Assembly: GCA_946902875.1 (NCBI GenBank)
Contig: OX336355.1
Span: 16,897,347-16,961,346 of the forward strand
DNA length: 64,000 nt
Direction of reading: 5' to 3'
From: Nematopogon swammerdamellus
Taxonomy: Eukaryota; Arthropoda; Insecta; Lepidoptera; Adelidae
The notes beneath the pieces were generated by a model, which saw only the letters and a list, made by a program, of their open reading frames with translations, ran no database searches and was not told where the DNA came from. This document shows, piece after piece, positions 31,255-42,078 of this stretch (its first letter is position 1; each line of letters starts with the position of its first letter). The translations under genes were made by a program, and so were the position numbers.

Positions 31255-32929
31255 CAGTGTTGCCATGTTAGGAGATTTTCTCCTAGATTCAGGAGAATTT
31301 CAGCGCTGTTAGGAGAAGTTTTTGCCTGTCAGGAGAGTAGGAGAAAATCTAGGAGAAAGAAAATCATTACAGGAGAAGATTTAGGAGTGAGAAACATATA
31401 TTTACTAGTAAAAAACAAATATGTCGGTTTAAACGGTGACAACACAATGAATGAACTGTATGTGAATCAACCAACCATCTTCTCAAGTCACACAATATAC
31501 CATAGGATTTGTCTTTTGATAAGAGCAAGGTTCCCCCTTCTTTAGATAGGATAATGTGACACTCTGTGATTATGCGTGCATTGATCGACCAACAAGCCGG
31601 CTACCGGGCGGGCCTAACCGAACGAACACTTTGTTATCAATCAATGTTATTTACATGTATTCTTTGTAATAATTAGTAGTATTACTAAGCCTACGTTGAC
31701 AGTCTGTTCGTCAGTCCGCACTACTTTAAGGGCTGTATCTTTTGTACCGTAATAGGTAGCTGGTTGTGATTTTCACAGATCATGTGTTATTTATTATTGG
31801 CGGACATCCTATCAAATAATAAGAAAAAAAAATTTTATTAAGGGCTTCCCCATACAAGAAACTTGTTTTTTTCTAAAAAAAATTGTTTCTTTGGTTTTGC
31901 TCTAACGTAAATACGGTAATACGTACAAGTGTCAAACTTAATGTGGTTAAAAACTAAAAAAAAATCATTAAAACAGACGAATTACGTGGTCGTTAGAATG
32001 GCAATCGTGGTTATGACGGGAGAACAAATCATTATTGGCGGAGAAGTGATGGAATAGATTGAAGGAAGAAAGAAGTACGTATATCTCGTTTAAATACTGC
32101 TTGGTAGACAAGGTCTCCTTAGGGATGTCGAGGGAGGAATTCAACTTAGTAGGGCTGCCTCGGAAATTTAAAATTCGCCCCGAGGTCTAACCTGTATATA
32201 TTATGACCAGTGCGTCCTACCGTTTATGACGTACGGGTGTGAGCTCTGACTTTAGTTGTTTTCCAAAGTTGCCCAGCGAGCGATGGAACTAGCATGCTGG
32301 GCTGGCCGGGGAGTATAGCTAAGCGAAATGGTGCGTAGTGAATGACTAATGAATGAGGCAATCCGCCGACGCACCAAAGTAATTGATATTGGAAACCAGG
32401 TGGACAAGCTAAAATGGCAGTGGGCTGGGCACGTTAGCCGAAGGGATGACGACCGTTGGAGTAACCATGTACTACATTGGCGGCCGTGGACAGGAAAACG
32501 GAGTGTGGAAGACCACCCGCCAGGGGGACGCCGACATGAAGTATGTCGGCGGAAAGCAGTGGTCCGTACCGCTGAAGCCCGAGAGACTGGAGGAAAATTG
32601 AAGGCGTATGTCCAGCAGTAGACGCTTACACGCTGACTGACTGACTGACTGACAGAGAACCCTCGGTGCGCGAGTTCGACTCGCACTTGACCGGTTTTCA
32701 GGGTGCAAAAGATACAGCTCTTTAAAGGTAAGACAGACAGACGGACGGACAGACGGCCTAGGCTTAGTAATATAGTCCCGTACGTATAAGGAGCACTAAA
32801 AATGTGGTGAAATTTTTATAATTTGAATAACAGGAGAATTTTTTAGGAGGACGAAAATTTTCTAGTAGATTTTTAGGAGATTTTCGAAGTCAATCTAGGA
32901 GAATTTCAAAATTTGAGTTGGCAACACTG
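31255..32929 (-). mobile_element. hAT-like element with captured RTE fragment, copy 2
   Basis: 1675 bp, reverse complement of the 20793-22463 element. Exact 8-bp duplication TCCGTCCG (31247-31254, 32930-32937). It carries the same RTE 3' fragment (here plus strand, 32240-32650: DKLKWQWAGHVSRRDDDRW). Its right end lies 117 bp from the AP180 start codon. Confidence 0.92.
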
Positions 32930-33046
32930 TCCGTCCGTCATTCGTTGAAATTCATTCGTTTCGTGTCGGTCGTCGCGCGCGCCATCTTGCCGCAGTGTGC
33001 GGTGTTTGTCGGGCGGGGAGAGTCGTGCGAGTGAGTGAGTGTCAAC
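32930..33046 (+). promoter_or_regulatory. AP180 5' leader / proximal promoter region
   Basis: 117 bp between the hAT-like element and the ATG. GC-rich, no TATA box. An initiator-like GCAGTGTG lies near 32992, and GCCATCTTGCCGC (32981-32993) is the inverse of a YY1/Pho-type AAGATGGC motif. Whether transcription starts here or inside or beyond the transposon cannot be told from sequence. Confidence 0.4.
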
Positions 33047-33182
33047 ATGTCGCTCGCCGGACAGACCATCAACGACCGGCTGCTGGCCGCGCGCCACAGC
33101 ATCGCCGGCCAGGGGCTCGCGAAGAGCGTCTGCAAGGCGACCACAGAGGAGATGATCGCACCCAAGAAGAAACATCTTGACT
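33047..33182 (+). CDS. lap: AP180/PICALM-family clathrin assembly protein, exon 1
   Basis: The ATG at 33047 (context GTCAACATG) starts [20 protein letters not shown] then [25 protein letters not shown], the N terminus of the ANTH domain of AP180/CALM (Drosophila like-AP180). The KxxKHLD-type loop after helix 2 carries the lysines (KKKH) that bind PtdIns(4,5)P2 at the plasma membrane; the protein recruits clathrin and sorts synaptobrevin in endocytosis. The exon ends GACT|GTTCGT, and joining to exon 2 gives HLD-YLVHCTN, as in the family. An upstream in-frame stretch (33035) lacks an ATG and was not used. Intron 1 is 12.5 kb. Confidence 0.95.
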
Positions 33183-33712
33183 GTTCGTACCCCCTACGCA
33201 CTTCGTATTCCCATTTCTGTTGTCAACCCCTTTTTTTACTTCGTATAATACCCACCTGTACATGGACCGACTCGTGAGCGTACGGCACTATTGAGATTTG
33301 AGACACCACATTCTTGACAGGTCACGATCTTGGTGGTCGATAAAGCCGACAGATTGAATAGAGCGTGTCGTAGTGGAATGTATTGGAGTACCTACCTACA
33401 ATGATTTTCCACGATTTACAAGGCTTATCGCTTTTACTCATAGCTCTAAGTCCGCTCTGGAGGAGGGAGAACCTTCATGTTGATGAGGGTAGGCTAAATT
33501 TGACAGTTGAAAAGGCAGTTGACATGTTAGGCATGTGTTGAAACTTTTTTATGTAATTACTTACAATTATAATGAATAGAATGCAATGCAACACGCGGAG
33601 TTATGTCATGTGAATGTGCCCGGTTTGGTAACAAAACCAGTCGGCAAGTATTTCTGCAATGTTTTGCAGAAACTTGGTTCGGTTCTGTGGCTGTTCTGGC
33701 TGGCAGAGGCAC

Positions 33713-34230
33713 AGATATTTTTTTGACGTGAATTTGATGAAGTCTTTGGGCTCGGGTAAGGGGGTGCGACTAAAAAAAATTAAGACTTTTATTGTACTTT
33801 GCGACGCTTAGTACTCAGCAACCGGATTACGTACAACAATTGGCATATGTGGGATGAAAGATCCATCTGACGACTTCAGATACGTAACATATTTTTATTT
33901 TGTCATTCCATCCCTTCTGGCCCAAATCAGCCCTTCAAGTTGGCATGTTTTGAAAAATGCGAAAACACGCAAACTTCAAACATCTCTCGCGCTTTAGTCG
34001 TTAACGCTGCATAATCGAGACAAACTTTAGCGAACAGACAAAGGTTTTAACTTTATTTGATACTTCGAACAAAACCTTGTATGAAGCCTAGGTGGGGCAA
34101 TATGGGCTACCAAAGTTGAAAATTTTTCTTACGAAAAAAATGTTTCTGCGCAAACATCAAATTCACGAACTAAGTTTGACGGCTGCATGTGTACATGCAG
34201 ACTCCCTTGATTTTTATTTTATGTACAACC
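33713..34230. repeat. Dispersed repeat J, copy 2 (inverted)
   Basis: Reverse complement of about 85-575. Shared blocks include GTAAGGGGGTGCGAC and TCATTCCATCCCTTCTGGCC. Lies in AP180 intron 1. Confidence 0.8.
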
Positions 34231-34864
34231 GGCATGGGTGGCTGTGCCCAAATGTTCAAAAGAAGGTCAGCCAATAACAGCACTCCTCGCGAAACCACCC
34301 AGAGAAGCACCATGCCACCTATAAGGCGGACAAAAATGTTACTCCTTTTTAAATGGTACCCTTTGGCTTTCCATTATTTAAAATAAGTGTATACTCAACC
34401 CTTTGCCTTCAACCGAATTCAATATGATTTCCCCCCTTGTATTCCATAACATTTAGCTGCGCAGAAATTCACAAAAATTGAGTGCACATAAACTCAAATA
34501 TTTCGTAAAATAATGAAGTCAGATCTATAAACTCTATTTGTACTTATAGCCAATGAAATTACCCACAAAACAATATAAAACAAGTAAGGATTCATTTGTT
34601 TAGAAGCGCAGACCGATTGTTTCAACTCCTGGAAAAAAAAAATCCGAATCTAAATCGGACAATTCCCCCATACAAATTGTATATCAATCTCTACAGATTC
34701 AATTAATACAGTATTCAAAGAAATGATCTCTTCAAATAATGGACCTTGCAATAAAGTAATACTAGAAACTACATACATAGTTTACCATCTGCCAGAAATG
34801 ACGTACCTAGGATGAAATTGACAGCTGTCAGGGCTGAATACTAGAAGAGGCAAAGACATGTCAG
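34231..34864. other. Intronic DNA with a family C scrap
   Basis: 34230-34325 resembles 11350-11440 (GGCATGGGTGGCTGTGCC, CTCCTCGCGAAACCACC). The rest is AT-rich without recognised structure. Confidence 0.45.
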
Positions 34865-35241
34865 TTTTTTTTTATGGAAACTGACACGGTTGACTACATC
34901 CCTACAACATCCGTGATGTCAGCCCATAACACCGGGTGAACTAGGTGCCGTGTCAGTGCTTCCCTTCATTGCATGCCGGCTACACTGAAGTGGACGGAAA
35001 ACACGAACTATTTACATAGCCGTTTCGACCGACGTTTCATTCAGTGCGGTGGTACCAACCCTGGCGGGATAAACCCTACCACCTAGTAAGGTAAGAAGGG
35101 AAGGGTCCTACAGTTTTACGTGGAATCCGAACCACGGTCAGCCTCCAACAGTCGAGCGGTCACCCATCGAAGTACTGACCGCGCTCAGGGTTGCTTAACG
35201 ACATTCAACCGACTGCACCACTGAGCTACCGAGGCTGACAG
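34865..35241 (-). repeat. SINE family A, full-length copy (minus)
   Basis: From T-run to head. Read on the minus strand: A-box-like TAGCTCAGTGG, then a 5S-like GTTAAGCAACCCTGAGCGCG followed by GTCAGTACTTCGATGGGTGA, then B box GGTTCGGATTCC, the shared body, and ATGTAGTCAACCGTGTCAG before the poly-A. One of three copies with a complete chimeric head. Confidence 0.92.
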
Positions 35242-35609
35242 AGTAAACAAATTTGAGCGCCTTCACTTCAAATGCATGTCTTCACAAATACATGCAAAGG
35301 ATCAAATTAAAATATATAGTGCGATTGACATTTGTTATGATTCCAAATTGTCAGTTGAACATTGAACTTCACAAATATAAGTAGGAAGTGAGGTTATGTT
35401 TTTTTCTATTCATACACTAGCGAAAGGATCAAAACCTCCAATAATAACAAATTCACTTCAGAAAAGTTGTATTCTTTGAAATGTTACCATACACAAACAC
35501 AAAAACACAACAAGCCAATGACTAAAACACCAAAAATAATCACAAGGCTAAAAGTTTGATTTATTATGTATAAATAACTGTTTATATACATAAATAATTA
35601 ATTTTTCTA

Positions 35610-36070
35610 TAAAAATAAATGTGAATAGACCTGATATTGTGATAGTGGACCGGGAGGCGAGACGCGCAACGCTCGTCGATATCGCCGTGCCGCACGATAG
35701 TAACCTCGTCAGTAAGGAAGCAGTGAAGATGTTAAGGTATCTGAATCCGCAGCAGCAGGTTACCAAAATGTGGCCCGTCGACTCGACGATCGTTGTGCCC
35801 ATAGTTGTATCAGCGCATGGGCTGATAGCGAAGAGCCTCGATGACCACCTTAAGAGGCTCTCGCTGAGTGGTTGGGTCAAGGGCCATATCCAGAAGGCAG
35901 CCCTGCTCGACACTGCACGCATCGTCCAGAGGTTTCTCTCTTTGGGACCCGACCATCGGTAGCCTGGGCTTGCCCCGCCGCCGATGGTGGAAACTCCATT
36001 TGTTTTTATATCAATTTTAGGTTTTAATTTTGTAAAAATGTAAAATTTATATAAAAAAAAATGTGTGAAT
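35610..36070 (+). pseudogene. LINE C-terminal domain and 3' UTR (second family)
   Basis: The plus frame encodes NRPDIVIVDREARRATLVDI, AVPHDSNL, VPIVVSAHGLIAKSLDDHL and a terminal RFLSLG, ending at a TAG at 35960. This is the C-terminal endonuclease-like tail seen in many insect retroelements (PD...D-x2-VP). The 3' UTR carries CTGGGCTTGCCCC and ATGGTGGAAACTCCATTTG and ends in A-rich sequence with AATAAA near 36068. The upstream RT is absent. Confidence 0.75.
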
Positions 36071-36137
36071 AAAGGAAGAAAATAAATTTACAAATGTAAC
36101 TATAAATAAAAATAGTCTTCCATAGGGACCATAAGCA

Positions 36138-36424
36138 CAGATTACTTAATAGTTACTTCGTAACAGATAAATCACTCCATAGAAAATGTTCCTACCTTCG
36201 GGCTTTAATAGCCTACTCTTTCACAACGCCAATCGCTGCGTGCGAAAATGTACCTTAACGATCGAGTGTAAAGTGGTTATTGCTTTGCAGCTGCGCGCAC
36301 TTGCGTGGGCGAGCGTCTATGTATACTTCGCGCGGCAGACGAATTTTTACTGAAAAAGACCGCCGGCGGCCCGTCGGGCGGTAGGTAGTTAGCGCGCGCA
36401 AGTACATAGAGTGCGTGAGGCCTG
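36138..36424 (-). mobile_element. CAG/CTG MITE with 9-bp TSD, copy 3
   Basis: 287 bp, flanked by the exact 9-bp duplication CCATAAGCA (36129-36137, 36425-36433). This copy fixes the boundaries of the family. Confidence 0.9.
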
Positions 36425-36654
36425 CCATAAGCATGGTCCCCATGACTGAAGCAAAAGTAATTGTTATTCGCGGCCGACGCCCGCGCGAACACGCGTACAT
36501 CACCATTTTCCGAAAAAAAAAACCAAAATATTTGTAAATTTTTTTGTTCTGATTTTCACTTGGCGACAAAGTGAATCAGATCAAGCAGGGCATATCTTTA
36601 CCTTTATTTAGGAGTATAATGAGCTTTATCCCTATATTCAAAGAGCGTGTATTT

Positions 36655-36770
36655 TAATGCCGAAAGTCGGCCGTGCCGCCGGGGCGATTTTGTCCCGGCC
36701 ACGCAACTAAATGGAGTTTCTACCACCGGAGGTGGGGCAAGCCCAGACTGCCGATATATTCAGACCTCAG
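36655..36770 (-). mobile_element. LINE 3' UTR fragment
   Basis: The inverse of the 3' UTR at 35960-36000 (AAATGGAGTTTCTACCACCG, GGGGCAAGCCCAG), with an upstream GTGCCGCCGGGGCGATTTTG block. Confidence 0.65.
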
Positions 36771-36839
36771 AGAAAGAGAGAGAGAAGCCTACTGATTTTT
36801 TTATTATTAAAGTTTGATTATAACAATAATGACATGCAT

Positions 36840-37170
36840 ACATATCACACACGCTGAATCCCGTCAATCGGGGTAAGCAGAGTAATCGGTGTTGTGCTGC
36901 AAGAACTCTGGTAAATTACAGCACAACACCGACCACCACATTTCGCAAAGTATTCGAACAAGATTCAAACGATCAAGCAGCAATTGAGGCACGAAGACCC
37001 ACCTGCTGCATGACTCGGTGGAAGTACCGCTCCAAGGTGAGAGGTGGCGAGCCTGTCGCCCTTTAGCACGGCATCTTGTCCTTATCCCTTAGTCGCCTTT
37101 TAAGACATGCATGGGGAGAGATGCAGTGGGGCTATTCTTTTTAAGTAGGTACTGACCCCACACGGTAACA
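36840..37170 (-). repeat. Family B copy (minus)
   Basis: From TATCACACACGCTGAATCCC to CCCCACACGGTAA. Contains the conserved hairpin (ATCGGTGTTGTGCTGCAAG ... TTACAGCACAACACCGACC). Confidence 0.85.
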
Positions 37171-37179
37171 CAATAATGA

Positions 37180-37320
37180 ATAGGTACCTCATAAATAAGG
37201 CCGGCATGTCATTCGCTGCCCCCGTATACGAACGAATGTCCATGGGCGTCGTTAGACACCTTATGGGTGGCTCGAAGCGACATGTCGCGCTTTCAATAAA
37301 AAAAATAGATATAATGACCA
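37180..37320. repeat. Repeat with GAATGTCCATGGGCGTCGTT motif
   Basis: A 3'-end-like block (GGCCGGCATGTCATTCGC, CCATGGGCGTCGTTAGACAC, CGCGCTTTCAATAAAAAAAA) shared with 41165-41240, 41285-41400 and 57600-57700. It ends in AATAAA plus an A-run, so probably the 3' end of a retroelement. Confidence 0.65.
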
Positions 37321-37428
37321 TCCTACCTACTTTTTATTAGCGATTATCGCAAAAATAGCAGTTGTGGCAGCTCTGTCTCACTGTCTCCGTTGGAGCGAGT
37401 GAGATGGATCATGAGAAGTTGCTAGTAT

Positions 37429-37676
37429 AGAGCGTTTCATCTAAGAGTTCCCTTCGCCCTTATGTTGGTAGTGCTTGAATTAGTGTTCCCAGATTGTGAA
37501 GATTACATTACCTAATAATGAGGAGTTTTCCTCATGTCATTTTTTATTAAAAAATTTGGATAAATACCGATAATTACAGGTAAATTTGTACACATAGCAA
37601 CCCTCAACGCTGTTTTTGACAGATAGACAGTAGAGCCAACATTACGGCGAAGCGGAACTCTTTGATGAAACGCTCT
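37429..37676. mobile_element. TIR MITE
   Basis: Inverted ends AGAGCGTTTCATC[T/A]AAGAGTTCC of 22 bp or more, with possible TA flanks. About 248 bp, no coding capacity. Confidence 0.75.
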
Positions 37677-37839
37677 TTAGTGATAAATTGGTAATAGAGC
37701 CACTCAGATACGATGCAATAAAATCATCTCACGCGCTATCTCAGCATGACCGATTTATATCAATTAAATGAACGATTACAAATTAAGTGGGCACCCACTC
37801 ACACATTGTGTCTTGGTGACAAGGCGACATTCTTGTTTT

Positions 37840-38150
37840 TTTAATTTTTATGGAAAGTGACTCGGTTGGCTACATCGCCTGCAACGTCCGTGATGTCAGC
37901 CCATAACACCGGGTGAACTAGGTGCCATGTCAGTGCTTCCCCCTTTGATCGTGCCGGCTACACTGAACTGGTCGGAAAACACAAACTATTTACATAGCCG
38001 TTTCGACCGACGTTTCATTCAGTGCGGTGGTACCAACACCGCCCGGGTTGGTACCACCGCACTGAATGAAACGTTAAACCCTACCACCAAGTAAGATTAG
38101 GAGGGAAGGGACCTACAGTTTTACGAGGAATCCGAACCTCGGTCTCAGTC
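37840..38150 (-). repeat. SINE family A copy with internal inverted insert
   Basis: Standard minus-strand body to 38036, then about 35 bp of the same SINE in the opposite orientation (GGGTTGGTACCACCGCACTG), then the head side resumes (AAACCCTACCACCAAGTAAG). Confidence 0.75.
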
Positions 38151-38229
38151 TTGTTGAAGCGTAGTTTTGAGTTGGCTTACTTTTGTGTCACTTCTATAGA
38201 ATAAACACGGAGGGATAAATATGCACCGT

Positions 38230-38475
38230 ATGGGGGCCTTACTTAAAAAGAATAGCCCCGCTGCATCTCTCCCCATGCATGTCGTAAAAGGCGACTAAGC
38301 GATGTGGACGAGGTGCCGTGCTAAAGGGCGACAGGTTAGCTACCTCTCACCTTGAAACGGTCCTTCCACCGAGTCAGGCAGTAGGTCTTCGTGCCTTACT
38401 TGCTGCTTGATAGTTATCTTTGGCCTAATGCTTTATTAAACGTGGTGGACGATTTGAGAGCAATGGAGCAAGGTG
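38230..38475 (+). repeat. Family B copy (plus)
   Basis: TACTTAAAAAGAATAGCCCC to AATGCTTTATTAAACGTGG, then an inverse scrap of its own centre. Confidence 0.75.
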
Positions 38476-38587
38476 AGAGGTGGCTAGCCTGCCACCCTTT
38501 AGCGCAAACTTGTACAACTGTACAACAAAATATAAAAGTGAGAAACAAATAAAATTTAACATAAATTAAAGCCCGTATGGACATTGA

Positions 38588-39006
38588 GCCGGCACGATCG
38601 AAGGGAAGCACTGAAATGGCACCTAGTTCACCCGGTGTTATGGGCTGACATCACGGATGTTGTAAGTGATGCAGCCAACCGTGTCAGTGTCCAAAAAAAA
38701 AACATCAACTTTTCTACTGAAGACTATTCTGTGTCTGTAAGAACATACATACATACATATCACACACGTTGAATCCCGACAATCGGGGTAAGCAGAGTAA
38801 TCGGTGTTGTCCTGCAAGAACTCTGGTAAATTACAGCACAACACCGACCACCACGTTTCGCAAAGTATTCGAACAAGATTCAATCGATCAAGCAGCAAGT
38901 AAGGCACGAAGACCCACCTGCTGCATGACTCGGTGGAAGTACCATGCCAAGGTGAGAGGTGGCGAGCCTGTCGCCCTTTAGCGCGGCATCTTGTCCTTAT
39001 CCCTTA
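38588..39006. repeat. SINE A 3' end (plus) and family B copy (minus)
   Basis: 38588-38700 is the plus SINE A tail with a poly-A at 38693. 38755-39006 is minus family B, again with the hairpin (GGTGTTGTCCTGCAAG / TTACAGCACAACACC). Confidence 0.75.
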
Positions 39007-39083
39007 GAAGTAAAAATGCCTTCTCTGTAAGAACAATTTTAACAAAATATGATTATTAAAAAACTATTTAATAAAATTACAAC

Positions 39084-39300
39084 CTTTGTATGTTACCAAT
39101 AACCAGCTGCTTCGGGACCTCGAGATTGCAATAATTGTAAAGCCAGAATTGAGGCATACAAAAATGTTAAATTACCTACAATTTAAAAAATCCCCGACAC
39201 ATGGACAACCAAAAGGTAAAAACCTAAAAGTAAGTAAAAATTTATTTTCGGTCAGTTATCTGAAGGCTTCGGGGGACCGCTAAAGACAAAGTACTTTGAA
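39084..39300 (+). pseudogene. Jockey-type LINE C-terminal scrap
   Basis: Encodes YVTNNQLLRDLEIA with later broken pieces, matching YVTNNQLHRDLEIPTVKKEA of the LINE at 48064-49822. Confidence 0.65.
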
Positions 39301-39384
39301 AAATACATACATGTCCTGTTTTAGATTGCATTCGAACCATGGAATACCTCATGAAAGTATGCACGAAAATTTTTCAAATCATAA

Positions 39385-39478
39385 AAAACTTATTGGTACA
39401 CTACCGACCGGATTCGAACCTCCGACCGAGAACAAGAGAAGCCGAACGGGCAGACCGCTCCGCCGCCCGCCGCTTATC
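39385..39478 (-). repeat. tRNA-derived SINE head
   Basis: On the minus strand a perfect B box GGTTCGAATCC lies at about 39412-39422, with an A-box-like GGCGGAGCGG near 39455 and a GCTTCTCTTGTTCTCGGTC middle. No tRNA fold with a paired acceptor stem, so a SINE head rather than a tRNA gene. Confidence 0.6.
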
Positions 39479-40055
39479 TCTACATTCATAAATTTCTTCA
39501 AAGCAAAAGTAATAGACAAAACAGTGTTGGTAATACAACAACATCAACATCCCAGGCTGAGGTCGAAGTTATTAATATTTCGTTGAACTTTTCGTTGCCG
39601 TCTCGACTACAATACTACCGCACACAACCAACTTTGCCCGTAATGCCCTCATACCTAGAATTACAAGCACATACAAACATACATATAGAAACCTCGACAT
39701 TTTCATATTAAGTAAAAGTGTGTTTTTAAGAATAAAATTGCCACAACAATGACCTAAACTATTAATCAATAGTTAACTATTGTTATCTCTTCTTAAAAAC
39801 ATAAAATCAATAATTTATTTTTATCTCTGTTTGGTTTAAAAAAGGACTGCACTGGTCTCAAAATTCTGTGAGGAAACTGCCTGTTATGTGACTACTGCAT
39901 CACACCACAATACACTACACTAACACTACACCAAATTAAACGACACAACCACCACAAAACACTACACTACCACCACACTACATTACACAACACTACACTG
40001 CATTCACACTCACTACACACACACACACACACATACATGTTTGATCCCACTAAAC

Positions 40056-41090
40056 CAGCGTTTCCCAATTACATTTTAATCGGTACCCCTTAGCAAATTT
40101 TCTGAGACCTAAGTAGATAGATAGATAGATAGAAAATTCTTTATTGCTCCAGTAAACATTAAACAGTAACAAATACATAGGAAAATTTACATAAGGTGCA
40201 AAGGCGGACTTATCCCTTACAGAGATTTCTTACAGTCAACCTTTGGATGTTTGAGATTCGATAATATGGTGGAATGTAAGTAGGTAGTAGCAAAAGAGTT
40301 GCGTGACAATTGAAGATAAAAATAATAATAAGAATACTTATTAATACATACATATAAGTACATGCTAGTAAAATATAAGCCATACATGTTTAATACATAT
40401 AAATTACTAAATATATAGAATATTATATACAAATAAATATACATACATACATACATACTTGTCCATCCAGGTAAGTACCCCCTGGGGAAAATGAAAAACA
40501 ATTTTCTTATGGATGTTATTTTTACATATGTAATAAATAATGTTGTTTATCCATTGTATCAATAATTTTTAGGTTTCCGTATCCCGTACGGAAGCCTATT
40601 ACTAAGCCTCCGCCGTCCGTCCGTCTGTCCGAGGGCTGTATCTCTTGAACCGTAATAGGTAGCCCGTTGAAATTTTCATAGAATATGTGTTACTATGGCG
40701 GATATAACAACAAATAATAAAAAAAAAGAAAATGTAAAAAATTAAGGGGGGCTCCCGTACAACAAACATACCGAAAAATCGATTAGTCACACTACTGAAT
40801 AATAGATGGCGCCACAGGCTTTTATACATTGCATTGCTGAAAGACAAAAGATAGGCAGATAGATACGGAACCCTCCGTGCGCGAGTAAAACTCGCACTTA
40901 ATTTTTATATCTACTTTAAGTAGTTAATCACAATAATACTCGTACTTATTACGAAATAGGTCCCATTCATCAGTTTTTACTTAAAATTATATAAGTAAAG
41001 GTGGCCATTGGGAGTCAGCGCACACGCGTACCCCTTCTCTTGAGCCTGCATACCCCTAGGGGTACGCGTACAACTATTTGGGAACCGCTG
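40056..41090. mobile_element. hAT element, about 1 kb
   Basis: Ends CAGCGTTTCCCAATT and TTTGGGAACCGCTG, exact 8-bp duplication CACTAAAC (40048-40055, 41091-41098). It contains (GATA)n at about 40112-40132, a (CATA)n tract near 40440, and a family F retroelement fragment (40570-40905: TTTCCGTATCCCGTACGG ... CGGAACCCTCCGTGCGCGAG). No hAT transposase. Confidence 0.92.
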
Positions 41091-41164
41091 CACTAAACTA
41101 TAGTCTAACCAGGGATCTAACTATGGCCAGACTTCAATGTATTGTATAGCTTATGTTTTATTAT

Positions 41165-41400
41165 CTTTTTGTGATTGTCGTTAGACACCTACTTGTAGGT
41201 GAAACGATGCCACATGTCGCGCTATCAATAAAAAAAAAATAAAAAAAAAAGGCTGTCTGTTTTCTTAGAAATAAATAAATATTCTGTCAGGCCGGCATGG
41301 CATTCGCAATCCCCGTGCATCACAGAATGTCCATGGGCATCGTTAGACACCTACTTGTAGGTGAAAAGATGCCACATGTCGCGCTATCAATAAAAAAAAA
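41165..41400. repeat. Two copies of the TCGTTAGACACCTACTTGTA 3'-end repeat
   Basis: Each ends CGCGCTATCAATAAAAAAAA; same family as 37180-37320. Confidence 0.65.
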
Positions 41401-41424
41401 TAAAAATAAAATAAAATAATTTTT

Positions 41425-41927
41425 ATTTTTATATAAATTGAGTTTCGCATTGAATCGTGCTGAAGTACAAATATCAATATAGTTACGATGGGGCTGGCAT
41501 AGCCAGGAATGGCTAAAGCCTTAAAAAAAAAATTAAGATAAAAAAAAACAAGTTTGCAGTGTGCGGACTGTAAGTTGAAGGAAGGTGTGGATCTAAGCTT
41601 GCGATGGCTTCACCGAACATATCCGGGCCCATCGGCAGTAGAGGAGGGTATTAATCGAGGTCGGGACTAGCGAGTGGCCACTCTAAATTTCCCGCGCATG
41701 CTTCACGTTTCGGCTCGCTTCAAGCCCTCGTCAGCTAGTCTGCGTTGACTAGGACGCGGGGAAACCACCAGTCCCATTTTTATATCAATTGAGTTTTGCA
41801 TTGAATCGTGATGAAGTACAAATATCAATATAGTTACGATGGGGCTGGCATAGCCAGGAATGGCTAAAGCCTTAAAAAAAAAATTAAGATAAAAAAAAAC
41901 AAGTTTGCAGTGTGCGGACTGTAAGTT
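41425..41927. repeat. 152-bp direct duplication flanking a LINE 3' end
   Basis: 41425-41576 and 41776-41927 are near-identical 152-bp direct repeats (a few substitutions). Between them, 41577-41775 is the minus-oriented 3' end of the RLE-type LINE (GGAAGGTGTGGATCTAAGC to GGAAACCACCAGTCCC). Confidence 0.88.
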
Positions 41928-42078
41928 TATCACTGCAACGCGCGTTAGTAGACGTATTACATTTCAGATAGCATGCCACACACAGGAAACTGACCAGTCG
42001 CATACACTTTATCATTATATTACAGTTTAATTCCGGCTGTCACTGGACACAACAGAAGTAGGTAATGGGGTACGGTGT

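Noticed and set aside
33035..33046. Upstream in-frame start for AP180
   Set aside because: The extension begins with a non-ATG codon; the ATG at 33047 matches the family N terminus.
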